Shown one piece after another: positions 1-10,071 of a stretch of 62,000 nucleotides of DNA (position 1 is the stretch's first letter; every line of letters starts with the position of its first letter). Origin of the DNA: Glandiceps talaboti (lineage: Eukaryota > Hemichordata > Enteropneusta > Spengelidae); assembly GCF_964340395.1 (NCBI RefSeq), contig NC_135563.1, forward strand, positions 14,972,151 through 15,034,150, read 5' to 3'. The notes under the pieces were generated by a model that ran no database searches, was not told the origin of the DNA, and saw only the letters and a program-made list of their open reading frames with translations. The position numbers and the translations under genes were made by a program.

Positions 1-136
1 TGCAATGTGTTAATTGGGCAAATAACCCGTAAGTTTGTTGAAGGATTAACAATCTACTAATTAATGCAAAGTTGATAAACTCTGATAAGACTGCTAACGG
101 TAGGAAATCGGTGGAAAAACAGTGAGAGGAAACATA
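1..136. repeat. Direct repeat, left copy (LINE-flanking)
   Basis: This segment is repeated, with a few substitutions and a short insertion, at about 1982-2130, in the same orientation. It starts in both copies near AATGTGTTAATTGGGCAAAT and ends near GTGAGAGGAAACA. The two copies bracket the minus-strand LINE remains. It may be the 5' untranslated region of a second, head-to-tail LINE copy that runs out of the window. Confidence 0.8.
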
Positions 137-260
137 TATACATTGTTCATTCGTCTTTAGGCCACAGGCCAAAATGACAATTACATAATTTAATGAAAAG
201 CAGAATGCAGTATAACAGGTTGTAAAATGTTGTAGAAACGTATCAACTTATCAAGCAATA

Positions 261-1335
261 TCAGGCATCCATATACAATTCTTGTCTTAAATCCATAGCT
301 TTATAAATAAATTTACTAAGATTCCTCAACACAGTTGTGGACTTAGACCTCAGCAAATTATAGAATTTAACACGGGTTGGAAAACATCAAATTTTGATAT
401 AATGAACATACAAGTGTGAAATGATATTCGTCTTCAATACCATCTAAACATATTTCACAAATCGTATCACCAAGAATTGAAAGAAAACTTGTGTCGTCAT
501 ATGGTATATAGTCAAGATCTTCTGAAATCCTTGTATTAAAGTCACCTACGAGCACATTATATATTTATTGAAATCTGTGTTCAATCGAATTAACTCATTT
601 TATTTAATATTTATACACATCATTTTCATTATCTTACACAGATGAACCCTCCGGTGGAATGTACACAGCACCAAATAAAATATCATTTTCAGTACCAAAA
701 TAATCTGCGCTTAAAGTGGCTATATGGATGAGGATTTGGTATTTATTTTTCCCATGGCTTCCAAGTTGAAAAATCAATGTGCAACAACATATGCCAATTC
801 CTTGTTTGTAACTCAATAAATTGCAAAAATACTAATAAATGTGTAAAATATTTGTTATTGTACGTACAATATCTCTCTTTGTCATTGTGCGTACAATAAT
901 AAACGATTTTACACAGTTTTTGTCTTAAGTTACAAACACAGACTTAAACAATATTGTTTCACACTATTTTTGTTAAGTAGGAAGTCATGAAAAAAAATCG
1001 TTTTATAAATTCAAAATCCAAAATAAATACCCAATCCTCATCCATATGCCACTTTAATACCAGCGATTGGGCTCATTGAAACTCCTACAATTACTCCCCC
1101 ACTAGGTCTACCTTTTGAACCCCCCTTTCTTTCCCTTGTGTATGAAAATATCGTAAACTGTGGAAAATATGTGCTGATATCTTTACATGTATCTCGTGTA
1201 AGCCAAGTTTCAAGAAGGCAAAAAATATGAAAATTTGAACAATACTCAATGAAATTATTATCCCAGAGATGAGTTGTAAGACCCCCTACTTTCCATAAAC
1301 ATGAAACTTATTTCCCTAGATGCATGTATACTACC
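261..1335 (-). pseudogene. LINE ORF2 remnant: endonuclease and C-terminal tail
   Basis: Endonuclease pieces in order on the minus strand: FCLLETWLTRD (the ETW glutamate motif, near 1200-1230), RPSGGVIVGV (near 1100), then past the inserted element ADYFGTENDILFGAVYIPP (near 645-705), then VGDFNTRISEDLDYI (near 505-550). These are recognisable APE-type endonuclease motifs. A deletion then joins directly to CEICLDGIEDEYHFTLVC (near 390-450), the cysteine/histidine tail seen at the end of L1-type ORF2, and in another frame LLRSKSTTVLRNLSKFIYKA ends at a stop at 261-263. The reverse transcriptase core is absent and the frame is broken, so it is non-functional. Confidence 0.8.
711..1057. mobile_element. 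Short inverted-repeat element (MITE) flanked by TTAA
   Basis: Terminal inverted repeats of about 35-40 bp (AGTGGC, then ATATGGATGAGGATT, then TATTTATTTT) lie at 715-750 and 1018-1053, each bordered outside by TTAA (711-714 and 1054-1057). TTAA targets are typical of piggyBac and Kolobok superfamilies. The element sits inside the LINE endonuclease. A solo right end with the same TTAA border is at 43855-43951. No coding capacity. Confidence 0.75.
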
Positions 1336-1489
1336 CTCATTTATATTACGGCCCTGGCCTGACCGCTATATATCTCACCAGACCCTGTTGAATGATAGAG
1401 TCGTTTCGTCATAAATATAAACAGTATTGCCTCCATTTCAATAACTGACTAGTTTCTTGTAATTCACAAACGATTTAATACCCTTCCCT

Positions 1490-1950
1490 CTAAGTTCTTT
1501 CCTTTTTTTTCTCAAACGACTTCTTTCTTATTTCTCTGGTACGCTTTGAGAAATCTTCATCAACGTATATCTTTGTGTCTTTCAGTTTTTTTCTCTTTTT
1601 GATAATATTTTGTCTAAATTTGTCCTTGAATTTATAGCACATTGCGACTATTGGTCCGAGTCCTCTAGCACGTCCTCTTGCACCGGCTGTAAGTCTATGC
1701 ACCCGGCCTCTCAAATTCAACATTACTATCCATCAATTTGTATCGTATCTTCTTCGAGATCACCTAACTTATTCATCTTCGTTTTTTTTTTTCATCAGCT
1801 GTATGCTTTACCTCGTTAAGTGCTATTTCCAGATTCGACAATTTTGATTGAATTCCGTCAATTTTTGTGTTTATTGTCTTCATCTATCTCTCATTTCTTA
1901 TCATTCGTGTTACTTTCAATCTCCTTCAGTAAAGTCATAAATCCGACTAA
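1490..1950 (-). pseudogene. LINE ORF1 remnant (coiled coil plus basic RNA-binding end)
   Basis: The upstream part reads as a coiled coil (INTKIDGIQSKLSNLEIAL). It is followed, after stops and a frame change, by a basic segment with KLKDTKIYVDEDFSKRTREI, which resembles the end of L1-type ORF1 proteins (Transposase_22 style: KLKGTKIF.NEDLS.E...RK). No intact start or continuous frame is present. It belongs to the LINE at 137-2130. Confidence 0.7.
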
Positions 1951-1981
1951 TGGAAGTACCTGGAGATGTTTACACTCACTG

Positions 1982-2130
1982 CACAATGTGTTAATTGGGC
2001 AAATAATCCGTGAGTTTATTTTGTTGTTGTTGAAAGATTAACAATCTACTAATTAATGCAAAGTTGATAAGCTCTGATAAGACTGCTAACGGTATGAAAT
2101 CGGGGGGGGGGGGCAGTGAGAGGAAACAAT
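1982..2130. repeat. Direct repeat, right copy (LINE-flanking)
   Basis: Second copy of the segment at 1-136. It lies immediately upstream (minus-strand sense) of the ORF1 remnant, so in this copy it occupies the place of a LINE 5' untranslated region. It carries a G-run at about 2103-2113 and a short TTG repeat not present in the other copy. Confidence 0.8.
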
Positions 2131-2479
2131 AGTTATGATGGCAATATTTAAAACTTTTTTATTTTAAATGTAGAGAAAATAAGAAAATAATATTAGAAAT
2201 CAGAATAACCGCTAGAGCAAAATTAACTATTCGTCCTGTTCCCTGTTCTAGTATGTTGAGTATTCACAAACATCGTCCAGGAACGGTCACCAATGGAAGT
2301 TGACAGAACACTGGAAATTGGACAGGTCATTTCTTCGCGTGAGGGTTTGACCTATCGCGATTGGTTTCCGAATCAGATAATCTTTATCAAACCTCGGAAT
2401 AAATATAATAGAGGGGAATGAAACCTCTGGATGTAAATAAGTCTGCCATGTTTTTTTTAAACGAATACAAGGTATAAAC

Positions 2480-4038
2480 TATGGGAAGCCGTTCAGGCCA
2501 AAAGTATTTTTTTATTTTTGCTATAGTATTTTATATTTTTCGTACTTACAAACTAATTTTAACAGTTTATGTACTTTTATTCCATGTTCACATTGTTTTA
2601 ATTGAAATAAGTTTGCATTTATTTGAGAATATTGTTTTATTTTTCGTCAAACCAGAATTATTTTAAGGATTATATATAATTGAAAGTCAAAATATATTTT
2701 TTGTTAAAGTTTTTTATTTTATTTTTTAAATTCAAAAAAAAATTTCAACTTTTTTTTTTTTTCTTCCCAACTTTTTTTTTTGGCCGAGTCTGCTGACAGG
2801 CGCCGGTGCAGAGCACGTCGTGCTCGTACCCGGCGCCTGTCACGAGTACGAGGCGTGACCTTTGACATCCATTACGACGTGTTCCGGCGACGAATGTGAA
2901 GCTACCATCATATTCATATTCATCTTCACGTTCACGTTCAAAAGTTGACCTCTACGCTCAATGATAGCTTCACACGTTCATCATCAGATTCGAAGTCTCC
3001 CAAATGGGTACGAACATGCGTTCGGCAAATCACATATCCTTCATTGACAGGTTGAAATCATGTGATTGTAATTAATTTTCATTTGACTTGCGTGCATTTG
3101 CATGCTCTCTTTTTATTTTTGCCAGAGTATCAAATTTGCACCATGAACTATTGTTGTCATGGACCATATTTTTTACAATCAATTGTGTTGCCCCTCCCCT
3201 ATCAAGGGAACTACATACATTGTGATAATTGTGGTCTTGACAACACTATTTTGACAATTTGTGTAAATTTCACCAGTGTTAAGTGTTAAGTAGGGTTTCA
3301 AAGATAGCGGGAAATCAAAACAATCCATGACACTAAGTGGCCAAGTGATATCACCTTGTCACTTGATCTCACGGATTCAAAACACACCCATCCAGGCCGT
3401 ATTTTATTACATTACTCATACAGGTTATTTGTACACCCATATGATATACTGATATTTCATTTTCAAAGATATGGGAAAGGCATACTAAACATCCAAATTA
3501 GTTTTTTATATGACAACAATACTTTGATACTCTGACAAAAATAAAAATAGAGCATATGTGATTTGCCGAATGCGTGTTCGCACCCATTCGGAAGACTTCG
3601 AATCTCACTGATGATGAACGTGTGAAGCTATCGTTATATATTCACATTGAGGGTGGAGGTCTACTTTTGAAAGTGAAGATGAATATGAATATGATGATAG
3701 CTTCACATTCGTGTTTTGGCGTCAAATACACGTTCTTATTACCTTCGAAATTGATCGCTCAAACATTATATCAGATCTCAAAACTCTTAATTTACGTGTG
3801 ATAGTATCTGTTTTTTCCAACAACCAGCGACTTCAGCCGCGTACGATCCATGTGCAACGGGTAAAGGTATTTCCAATGGGTCAGTCAGGTACTTCTAGTA
3901 CGAGCGCACATGTTGACGTCGACCTGCTGTATTACATACGTAGACGTGTTGTTCTCAACTTTTCATGATATATGCATGTGTACTCAGAACACCAAGAGAA
4001 TGTATACTACAATGTACGATGAAGTAAACTGAATCTTT

Positions 4039-4069
<31 letters not shown>

Positions 4070-4077
4070 AAACAACA

Positions 4078-4117
<40 letters not shown>

Positions 4118-4956
4118 TGATGATAACAAGGCGATAAAAGCTGGTTTAGGTTGATATGTAATACATCAGGTCGACATCAACATATGCGCTCGTACTAGAA
4201 GTAGTACCTGACTGACCCATTGGAAATACGCCTTCACTTTTCCTCACGTTTTTGTTCCTAAAGCTGTTTTGCTCACGCTCACAGTATAGTGTACCATCTT
4301 ATTTCAATTCTGGTCAGTTTCACAAGAATGAATGTAATTGTTATTGATGCAACAAACTTTAGTTGTTTTAGATTAACTACCTTTACCCTTTGCACATGGA
4401 TCGTGTCTTACGTACTACATCATGTAATACATCATACATGCGGTCATAACCTTAACGTGACGGTGTACACATGTGTGTACGCGGCTGAAGTAAATTAACA
4501 GTTTTGAGATCTGATATAATGTTTGAGCGACCAATTTCGAAGGTAATGAGAAGGTGTATTTGACGCCGAAACACGTCGTAATGGATGTCGAAGGACATGC
4601 CTGTCACGAGCACGACGTACTCGTGACAGGCGCTGGTCAACAGACTCGGCCAAAAAAAAAAGTTGGGAAGAAGAAAAAAAAAAAAAGTTGAAATTTTTTT
4701 TTGAATTTAAAAAATAAAATAAAAAACTTTAACAAAAAATATATTTTGACTTTCAATTATATATAATCCTTAAAATAATTCTGGTTTGACGAAAAATAAA
4801 ACAATATTCTCAAATAAATGAAAACTTATTTCAATTAAATTAATGTGAACATGGAATAAAAGTACATGAACGGTTAAAATTAGTTTGTAAGTACGAAAAA
4901 TATAAAATACTATAGCTAAAATAAAAAAATATTTTTGGCCTGAACGGCTTCCCATA
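2480..4956. mobile_element. 2.5 kb foldback DNA transposon with 6-bp target duplication
   Basis: The two ends are inverted repeats of about 400 bp: TATGGGAAGCCGTTCAGG at 2480 reappears inverted at 4956. Both are flanked by the identical hexamer ATAAAC (2474-2479 and 4957-4962), a perfect target-site duplication. Inside are further nested inverted segments: 2860-3170 against 3480-3720, 3720-3830 against 4480-4580, and 3860-3960 against 4150-4250. No convincing reading frame is present; short frames in the arms are palindrome shadows. A 6-bp duplication occurs with Polinton-type and a few other DNA transposons, but the family is not identified. It is presumably non-autonomous. Confidence 0.85.
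4039..4128. repeat. Microsatellite (CAA)n then (GAC)n
   Basis: A run of CAA units changes into GAC units and ends in GATGATGATAA. It lies in the centre of the foldback element, between its innermost inverted arms. Confidence 0.9.
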
Positions 4957-4962
4957 ATAAAC

Positions 4963-5430
4963 CGACCTATTCAACAAAACGAACGAATAACTGTATGTGT
5001 AAATCCGCATTGCCGAACACCACATCTTTGTCTAGACACGTGTTACTTGTCTGTGGTCTAGAGAATACCAAAAAAAATCTTGTCAAAAGAAAACAATGCA
5101 AGTTTGTCATCGCCGTCACGGTAATGGGGCATGAAGTGTAATCTTACAGTGAAAATATACATAAATTTGAACTTGCCAGTTATCACAAAAAGAATACAAA
5201 TAATTTTTAATGAGATGTATTGCAAAAATCTTCGGTCCTAACAGTAGAATTTTGTATTTTTTGGCGGCCATTGTACACACAGTACACACACAGTACACCT
5301 GACGATATAGTATAGTAGATTCCTTCGGTTATGGTTGTGGTAGTCATAGTATTGTAATATGTATGGCAATTGAGAATGGAATTCAATAAACATATTGTAT
5401 GTTATTTTTAAACGAACATATACCAATGAT
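4963..5430. other. Gene-free stretch upstream of the small secreted-peptide gene
   Basis: No convincing coding sequence or repeat family was seen here. It separates the foldback transposon from the promoter that starts near 5433. Confidence 0.5.
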
Positions 5431-5432
5431 GG

Positions 5433-5579
5433 TCACGTGATGCTCACACGATGATTTACACATGTCAATCACTGCTTTCCACAATGATGACGTCACGTGA
5501 TGACGATTTTAGCAACCAAACAGGTTACGGTATATTGATTGGTGGAAAATATGACTTGGTGTCAAAGGAGAGTATAAAA
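5433..5579 (+). promoter_or_regulatory. Promoter of the small secreted-peptide gene
   Basis: Two TCACGTGA boxes (5433-5440 and 5493-5500) contain the E-box CACGTG. The second overlaps a perfect cAMP-response-type palindrome TGACGTCA (5488-5495). An inverted CCAAT (ATTGG, about 5538-5542) and a TATA box (TATAAAA, 5573-5579) follow in the expected order. Transcription should start near 5600-5610. A first non-coding exon would end at 5676 with the donor AAG/GTAGGT. bZIP and bHLH binding is inferred from motifs only. Confidence 0.7.
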
Positions 5580-6238
5580 GGAGACCAAATTAAACTTTTG
5601 ACATTTTCTGAACAAGTACGACATTCATCGTGAAGAACGCTACAGTTAGCTTATACTCATCCTTTTGCGGAATAAGGTAGGTGCTCCCAACTTTTCACTG
5701 TTTTCTTTTTTCCGTACTTTTTTCCTCTCTTGTATATCCAAACAACGTCTAAAATCTGATTTTCCTCTGAAAATTTGAAATTTTCATGTTTGACTGAATC
5801 TGTCAAAAGTTTCTCATGTCCCGCCCTTCTTGAAGATACAAGCATTCATGCCGTGTTCCATGTTTCATTCTCCGAAAAAAAGGAACCACAACTATCTGTT
5901 GATTGTTCTGGGTTCTTTCTTCATCTAATCACCGAAAAAACGGTAAAATGTGAGTGACTGCCTCAAAGTGTTGGAAGCGGTGTAACAATCGAAGTCACAG
6001 AATGACAGATTGGTCGAAAACGTCAAAGTTTGATCGATCGACAAAAATGTCCTTATATTACATTGTATTCAGTTCAAATTTGGTCGGCAAAAGTTTCCCG
6101 CCATCCAACAACATACTTAGCTATGCAATCAATTCCAGTAAACTTTCTATTTGCCAAGTTTTGGTCGGCCAAAAATTATCGCAATCTAGCAATTATATCG
6201 ATATCGTTCATTTCATTCACAGGTGAATATTTACCAAG

Positions 6239-6793
6239 ATGAACAAGTCTCTCATCGTTATACTGGTGGCTCTTACCATTCTTACATTGACTGTAACAGC
6301 AGATGAAGCGGGCAGTGGCGAAGCTGAAGGTTAGTGGCTTAGTCACGTATAAAAAGTATATATCAGTGTTCTCAAGGAGTTAGAGTTACAAAATACTGTT
6401 CGTATACGTGGGATCATTGCTTGATAATACTGGGTATGTGTATAGTTTTACTGCGATCTCGATGGAATGAACTTTTTAGGACAAATCATTACAGTAAAGA
6501 TCAGTTAATAACTAAATCGAAAGTACCCGAGCAACACAGGCCTTATCCATATCTCAGACTACTGAGTCCAAATCCATTATTCCATATATCCATATATTGG
6601 ATTTGATCGTGTTCGTACGATCGTGGCGCTGGCCTGATATATGTCAGGTACATTATATATCTAACGTACCCCTTCCATTCCTATCGCAGCTGCAGCAGAG
6701 CCTGGGTTAGGTGAAGAATTATCAGAAGGTGCAGTTGGAGAATCAGAAGGTTCAGGAGAAACTGCGGAAGATGGCAGTGGCTTAAAGAAATGA
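6239..6793 (+). CDS. Small secreted acidic Glu/Gly/Ser-rich peptide, 64 residues
   Basis: I do not recognise the family. Coding exons are 6239-6329 and 6690-6793, joined in phase 1 (donor AAG/GTTAGT, acceptor TCGCAG). A non-coding first exon of about 5605-5676 and the acceptor at 6221-6222 precede the start. Residues 1-21 form a clear signal peptide (MNKSLIVILVALTILTLTVTA). The mature 43 residues are rich in Glu, Gly, Ser and Ala, contain no cysteine, and end in GSGLKK. Several Ser-Gly pairs sit next to acidic residues (AGSGEA, EGSGET, DGSGLK), the context favoured for glycosaminoglycan attachment, so a tiny proteoglycan core or an acidic pro-piece are both possible. After the stop, TTACAG/GTTAGC at 6819 looks like a donor, so the 3' untranslated region may be spliced to 7313. 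The strong TATA promoter suggests inducible or tissue-restricted expression. Confidence 0.7.
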
Positions 6794-7049
6794 ACTTTCC
6801 TTCGGTGAATATGTTACAGGTTAGCCGATATTACGTTTAACGTTTATATTGAATATGTGCGGTATCTTTTATTAGATAGTCTATGTTCGATCTACATTAT
6901 GTCTTTTAGTATAGTTTCAGACCACTATGCTGACCACATGTAGACCACTGGTCTGAGATCTCGTATCAGAAGTGTACAGAATAGCCTGGTTTATGGACAT
7001 TGATAGTTATGTACGTGTACAGATGTTGGTTTATTTGGTAAATTATCTA

Positions 7050-7990
7050 AATAAACGCCTTCAATATATCTCCTGTCTTAATAGCTAGCTTGCATCATAT
7101 TGACCAACACAGAACAATATCGATTTTGTTGTGCGTAGAAGTAGTGAAGTGAGCTTGAAAATGTAAAAAATGCGAGAAAACGCTACTCCAACTGAGTAAC
7201 ATCAAATTTAGCGGCAACATGGCGACTTATATCTGGGACACCCAAAACAAATTACGGTTGTCTTTGTTCGACGATAAAAACTTACAATATTTTCTGTGTT
7301 TATTTTTTTCAGATTTGGGATACTATTGGCTTATTTACAAAGGGTTGAAGAAAGCTATCTGAAGAGTTGACCGCGTTCTGTACATGATTTCGTCACGGTC
7401 TTTCCCGTTATGTATTTTCACTGTATGTATATTACCTATCATGGGTTGAAAATTTAAAAAATATCAGTAATTTTTGTCACTCTCTAAATAGAGCGACTTT
7501 TAGTTTATAATTAATGTTAATTAGGTCTCAATTAATATCGCTTACAAAGCTGTTTCAAAATTAAAACAATTGTCTAATTAATGAGTTTGACCAAAAATGT
7601 TTGTCATGATAATATGGGGTAATAATACAACATGGGTTTGGCACAGTGAGTTAAAATTGTTTAGCGGGAACAAAAATCTCAATTTGAATAATTTGACCAT
7701 ATTTAGAATACTTCAAAAATAGAGAGACAAACTGGTATGTGTTTACAGTTCCTATTACATGTATCAACTACTTATTGGACCCTGTTAATTGGGTAGTTTT
7801 TTGAGGACATTTCAACTAAATTTAACCATATGACAATGTTGACTATTTCGGCAAAGAGCTCAATAATGAGAGTGTATTCACCATTACTTGACAAAGCCTT
7901 ATTATATGGACTATTTTATCGTTTGACGTTAGTTGTTTATCACACCTGCTACCTTGTAATTACATCGTTGCTATGGTATTAGACAATAAA
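7050..7990 (+). promoter_or_regulatory. Candidate polyadenylation signals AATAAA (7050-7055 and 7985-7990)
   Basis: Two AATAAA hexamers follow the secreted-peptide gene. The first would end a transcript that stops after the second coding exon. The second would end one that includes the exon beginning at 7313. This fits alternative terminal exons, but the hexamer is common in AT-rich DNA. Confidence 0.45.
7313..7362 (+). other. Possible alternative coding terminal exon of the secreted-peptide gene
   Basis: A pyrimidine-rich tract and CAG acceptor end at 7312. Read in phase 1, as left by the exon at 6239-6329 or by two GAAG/GT sites inside the next exon, the sequence gives DLGYYWLIYKGLKKAI and a stop at 7360-7362. 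That peptide is aromatic and basic, unlike the acidic main C-terminus. Used after the normal stop codon, the same segment would simply be 3' untranslated region. Which is true cannot be decided without transcripts. Confidence 0.4.
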
Positions 7991-8852
7991 GTCGAACTCC
8001 CTGTACATTTCGATCTCATTGTGTTTATTGCATTTCGTATTTATGACTGTTAATGTATTGTATGATATGACATAGACAAAACAAATGATCAATGATGTAT
8101 GATGTATGCTGGCCGCATAGCTTTACTGCCCCTGATTTTAAATTACCACCGTCACTTCGTTGTTAATCTGTCAGACATGACTCAGGTCAGATAGATACGT
8201 CGTGTCGCCCCGCCCTCACCGGCCTCCTCTCTCAGAGGATTGACCGATGTGTGAGGGCGCCCCGTCACGGCGTACTTTACAGACTGTATGGGGTGATACA
8301 ATGACCACCAAGATCATGCACCCAACAATAAAGCGACTAAAGCTATGCGATGTTTAAAGATCTAAAAACTACAACATCCCTTTTATAACCAGCCCTCAGA
8401 GTAAATCTTGTTTGTAAGGCGCTACAGTCCGTTTCATCGGCTATGCTTGATACAACCACACAGAAACCAATGAAAAACTGTACATGCTACAATTCGAGTT
8501 TAATAGTAAGATTGAATGAATGGAGTTTCTTGCGATAATTTGTCTATAGGAAATGAACTAATGTGCGACCATGTAGACATAAAACGTAGACATCACAACA
8601 TCGGTGCACATGGCATGTGTCTGCATTCTGTTGCAGTACATTTAAATTCATTTAGACAAAATGGGTAACACAAAATTGTGATCTTGCTTTAGTGTAGAAA
8701 ATGCAGTTTCCTACTGGTTTCTACGTGGTTTTATCAAACAAAGTCGGCAAACGATAACTTGAATAGGCTGTATTTATCCTATTCAAAAAGGCCCAGAAGG
8801 CTAGTAGAGTGAAAACATAACGTGCACACCTCAAGCCTTTTAAAAAAAAAAA
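7991..8852. other. Gene-free stretch with a short dispersed repeat
   Basis: No gene is supported. A GC-richer patch at about 8240-8285 (GTGTGAGGGCGCC followed by CGTCACGG and a TTTACAGACT-like end) recurs at about 39540-39586. The rest is AT-rich and unremarkable. Confidence 0.5.
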
Positions 8853-9200
8853 TTGGTTCAGTTACTCGACCCCACCTAGTTTTTCACTGCCGACCCTAAA
8901 CTTTTTTAACGTATTCGAGAAAAAAATAATAAAATCGCGAAAATTGTGAAGTCTGGCAAGAAATACTGGATGCGGAAATTGACATCAACTTAAAAAGACA
9001 ATATAGATAAGAACTTCCAATCTATAATGGCTGTACATTTGATGAGAAAAAAAAACAATAACACAGGGACCACATAGAAAACAACGGAAAACATAACTAC
9101 CTGAACTAGACACTCACATATGAAAAAAAAAGTTTAAAAAAAATATATAAAATCTACCTTCCCCACCTATTCTAAAATTGAGCGTAATCGGAACCACAAA
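8853..9200. mobile_element. MITE-like element, copy 1
   Basis: A segment of about 350 bp is present again, inverted, at 54886-55255. The ends share a short imperfect inverted repeat based on TGGTTCCG.TTAC. One end continues CACCTAGTTTTTCACTGCCG, the other contains ATTTTAGAATAGGTGG. No coding capacity. Confidence 0.7.
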
Positions 9201-9513
9201 ATATATTTTGTTAGGTGTCATGTAAAATCATCCTTCATCCTGACATTGTCTGAGGATAGTATTACATTGAAGGAAACTATACACATGACTTTCATGGATA
9301 TATGCTATACAACCTGGTTTTACTTGAATACAAAATATATTGACACTTGGTTCACATTACATTTGAAGCCAACATTTAACCAAAAGAAAATACAGTGCAA
9401 ATATTCAGATTGAAAACTGGAAAAAAAATACTTTGTCAGAAAATGTAAGATTAAACTGCCATGGCAACAAAAAATTCTTTATCCCAAGTTCACACTTGAT
9501 CTCCTATTTGAGG

Positions 9514-9965
9514 TGCTTACCAGAGGGGTTGTACACCATTAGGTATATGATGATCTAACAGATATTGTCATGCAGGTAACCCCTACACTATGTCTGTTGC
9601 TTACCAGAGGGTTTGTACACCGTTAGGTATGTGATGATCCAACAGACATTGATGTACAGGTAACCCCTACACTATGTGTGGTGCTTACCAGAGGGGTTGT
9701 ACACCATTAGGTATGTGATGATCTCACAGACACCGTCATACAGGTAACCCCTATTCTATGTGAGGTGCTTACCAGAGGGGTTGTACACCATTAGGTATAT
9801 GATGATCTAACAGACATTGTCATACAGGTAACCCTTACACTATGTGAGGTACTTACCAGAGGGGTTGTACACCATGTACTGTATGCGATGATCAACAGAC
9901 AATAGACAACGAAGAAACTTCCTTGTCTGTAAACCAACATTGTCATACATGTAACCCCATACACT
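9514..9965. repeat. Tandem array, about five units of 84 bp
   Basis: The phrase CTTACCAGAGGGGTTGTACA recurs at about 9514, 9599, 9683, 9767 and 9850. Each unit also holds ATGATGATC, CAGACATTG and ACAGGTAACCCC. On both strands a unit contains a splice-donor-like string: CTCTG/GTAAGC on minus and ACAG/GTAACC on plus. No exon could be attached to it. Confidence 0.9.
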
Positions 9966-10071
9966 ATGTGACATGCTTGCTTTGGGCTAAAGAAAGCTGG
10001 GAATGGAATTCAATAACGCTATTTTCTGAATTCTTAAAAATAATCAAAACCGTTTGCCAGCTCTCGTATTG

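Larger units (their letters stand above)
137..2130 (-). mobile_element. Degenerate non-LTR retrotransposon (LINE), L1-like layout
   Basis: On the minus strand, reading from high to low coordinates, the remains appear in LINE order: a coiled-coil and basic ORF1 (about 1950-1490), an APE-type endonuclease (about 1335-555) and the C-terminal tail of the reverse-transcriptase ORF (about 500-261). The reverse transcriptase domain itself is missing: endonuclease residues GDFNTRISEDLDYI run in frame, after a short stretch, into the C-terminal zinc-finger-like CEICLDGIEDEYHF. That in-frame junction marks a large internal deletion. A short DNA element (711-1057) interrupts the endonuclease. Several frameshifts and stops show it is dead. 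The superfamily (L1-like) is inferred from the ORF1 and endonuclease style; a search could place it differently. Confidence 0.8.

Noticed and set aside
2481-2666. 61-codon frame duplicated on the minus strand at 4770-4955
   Set aside because: The two are the same sequence in the inverted arms of the foldback transposon; AT-rich with no protein similarity.
9514-9965. CRISPR-like regular repeats
   Set aside because: Units are contiguous tandem repeats without unique spacers, in an animal genome.
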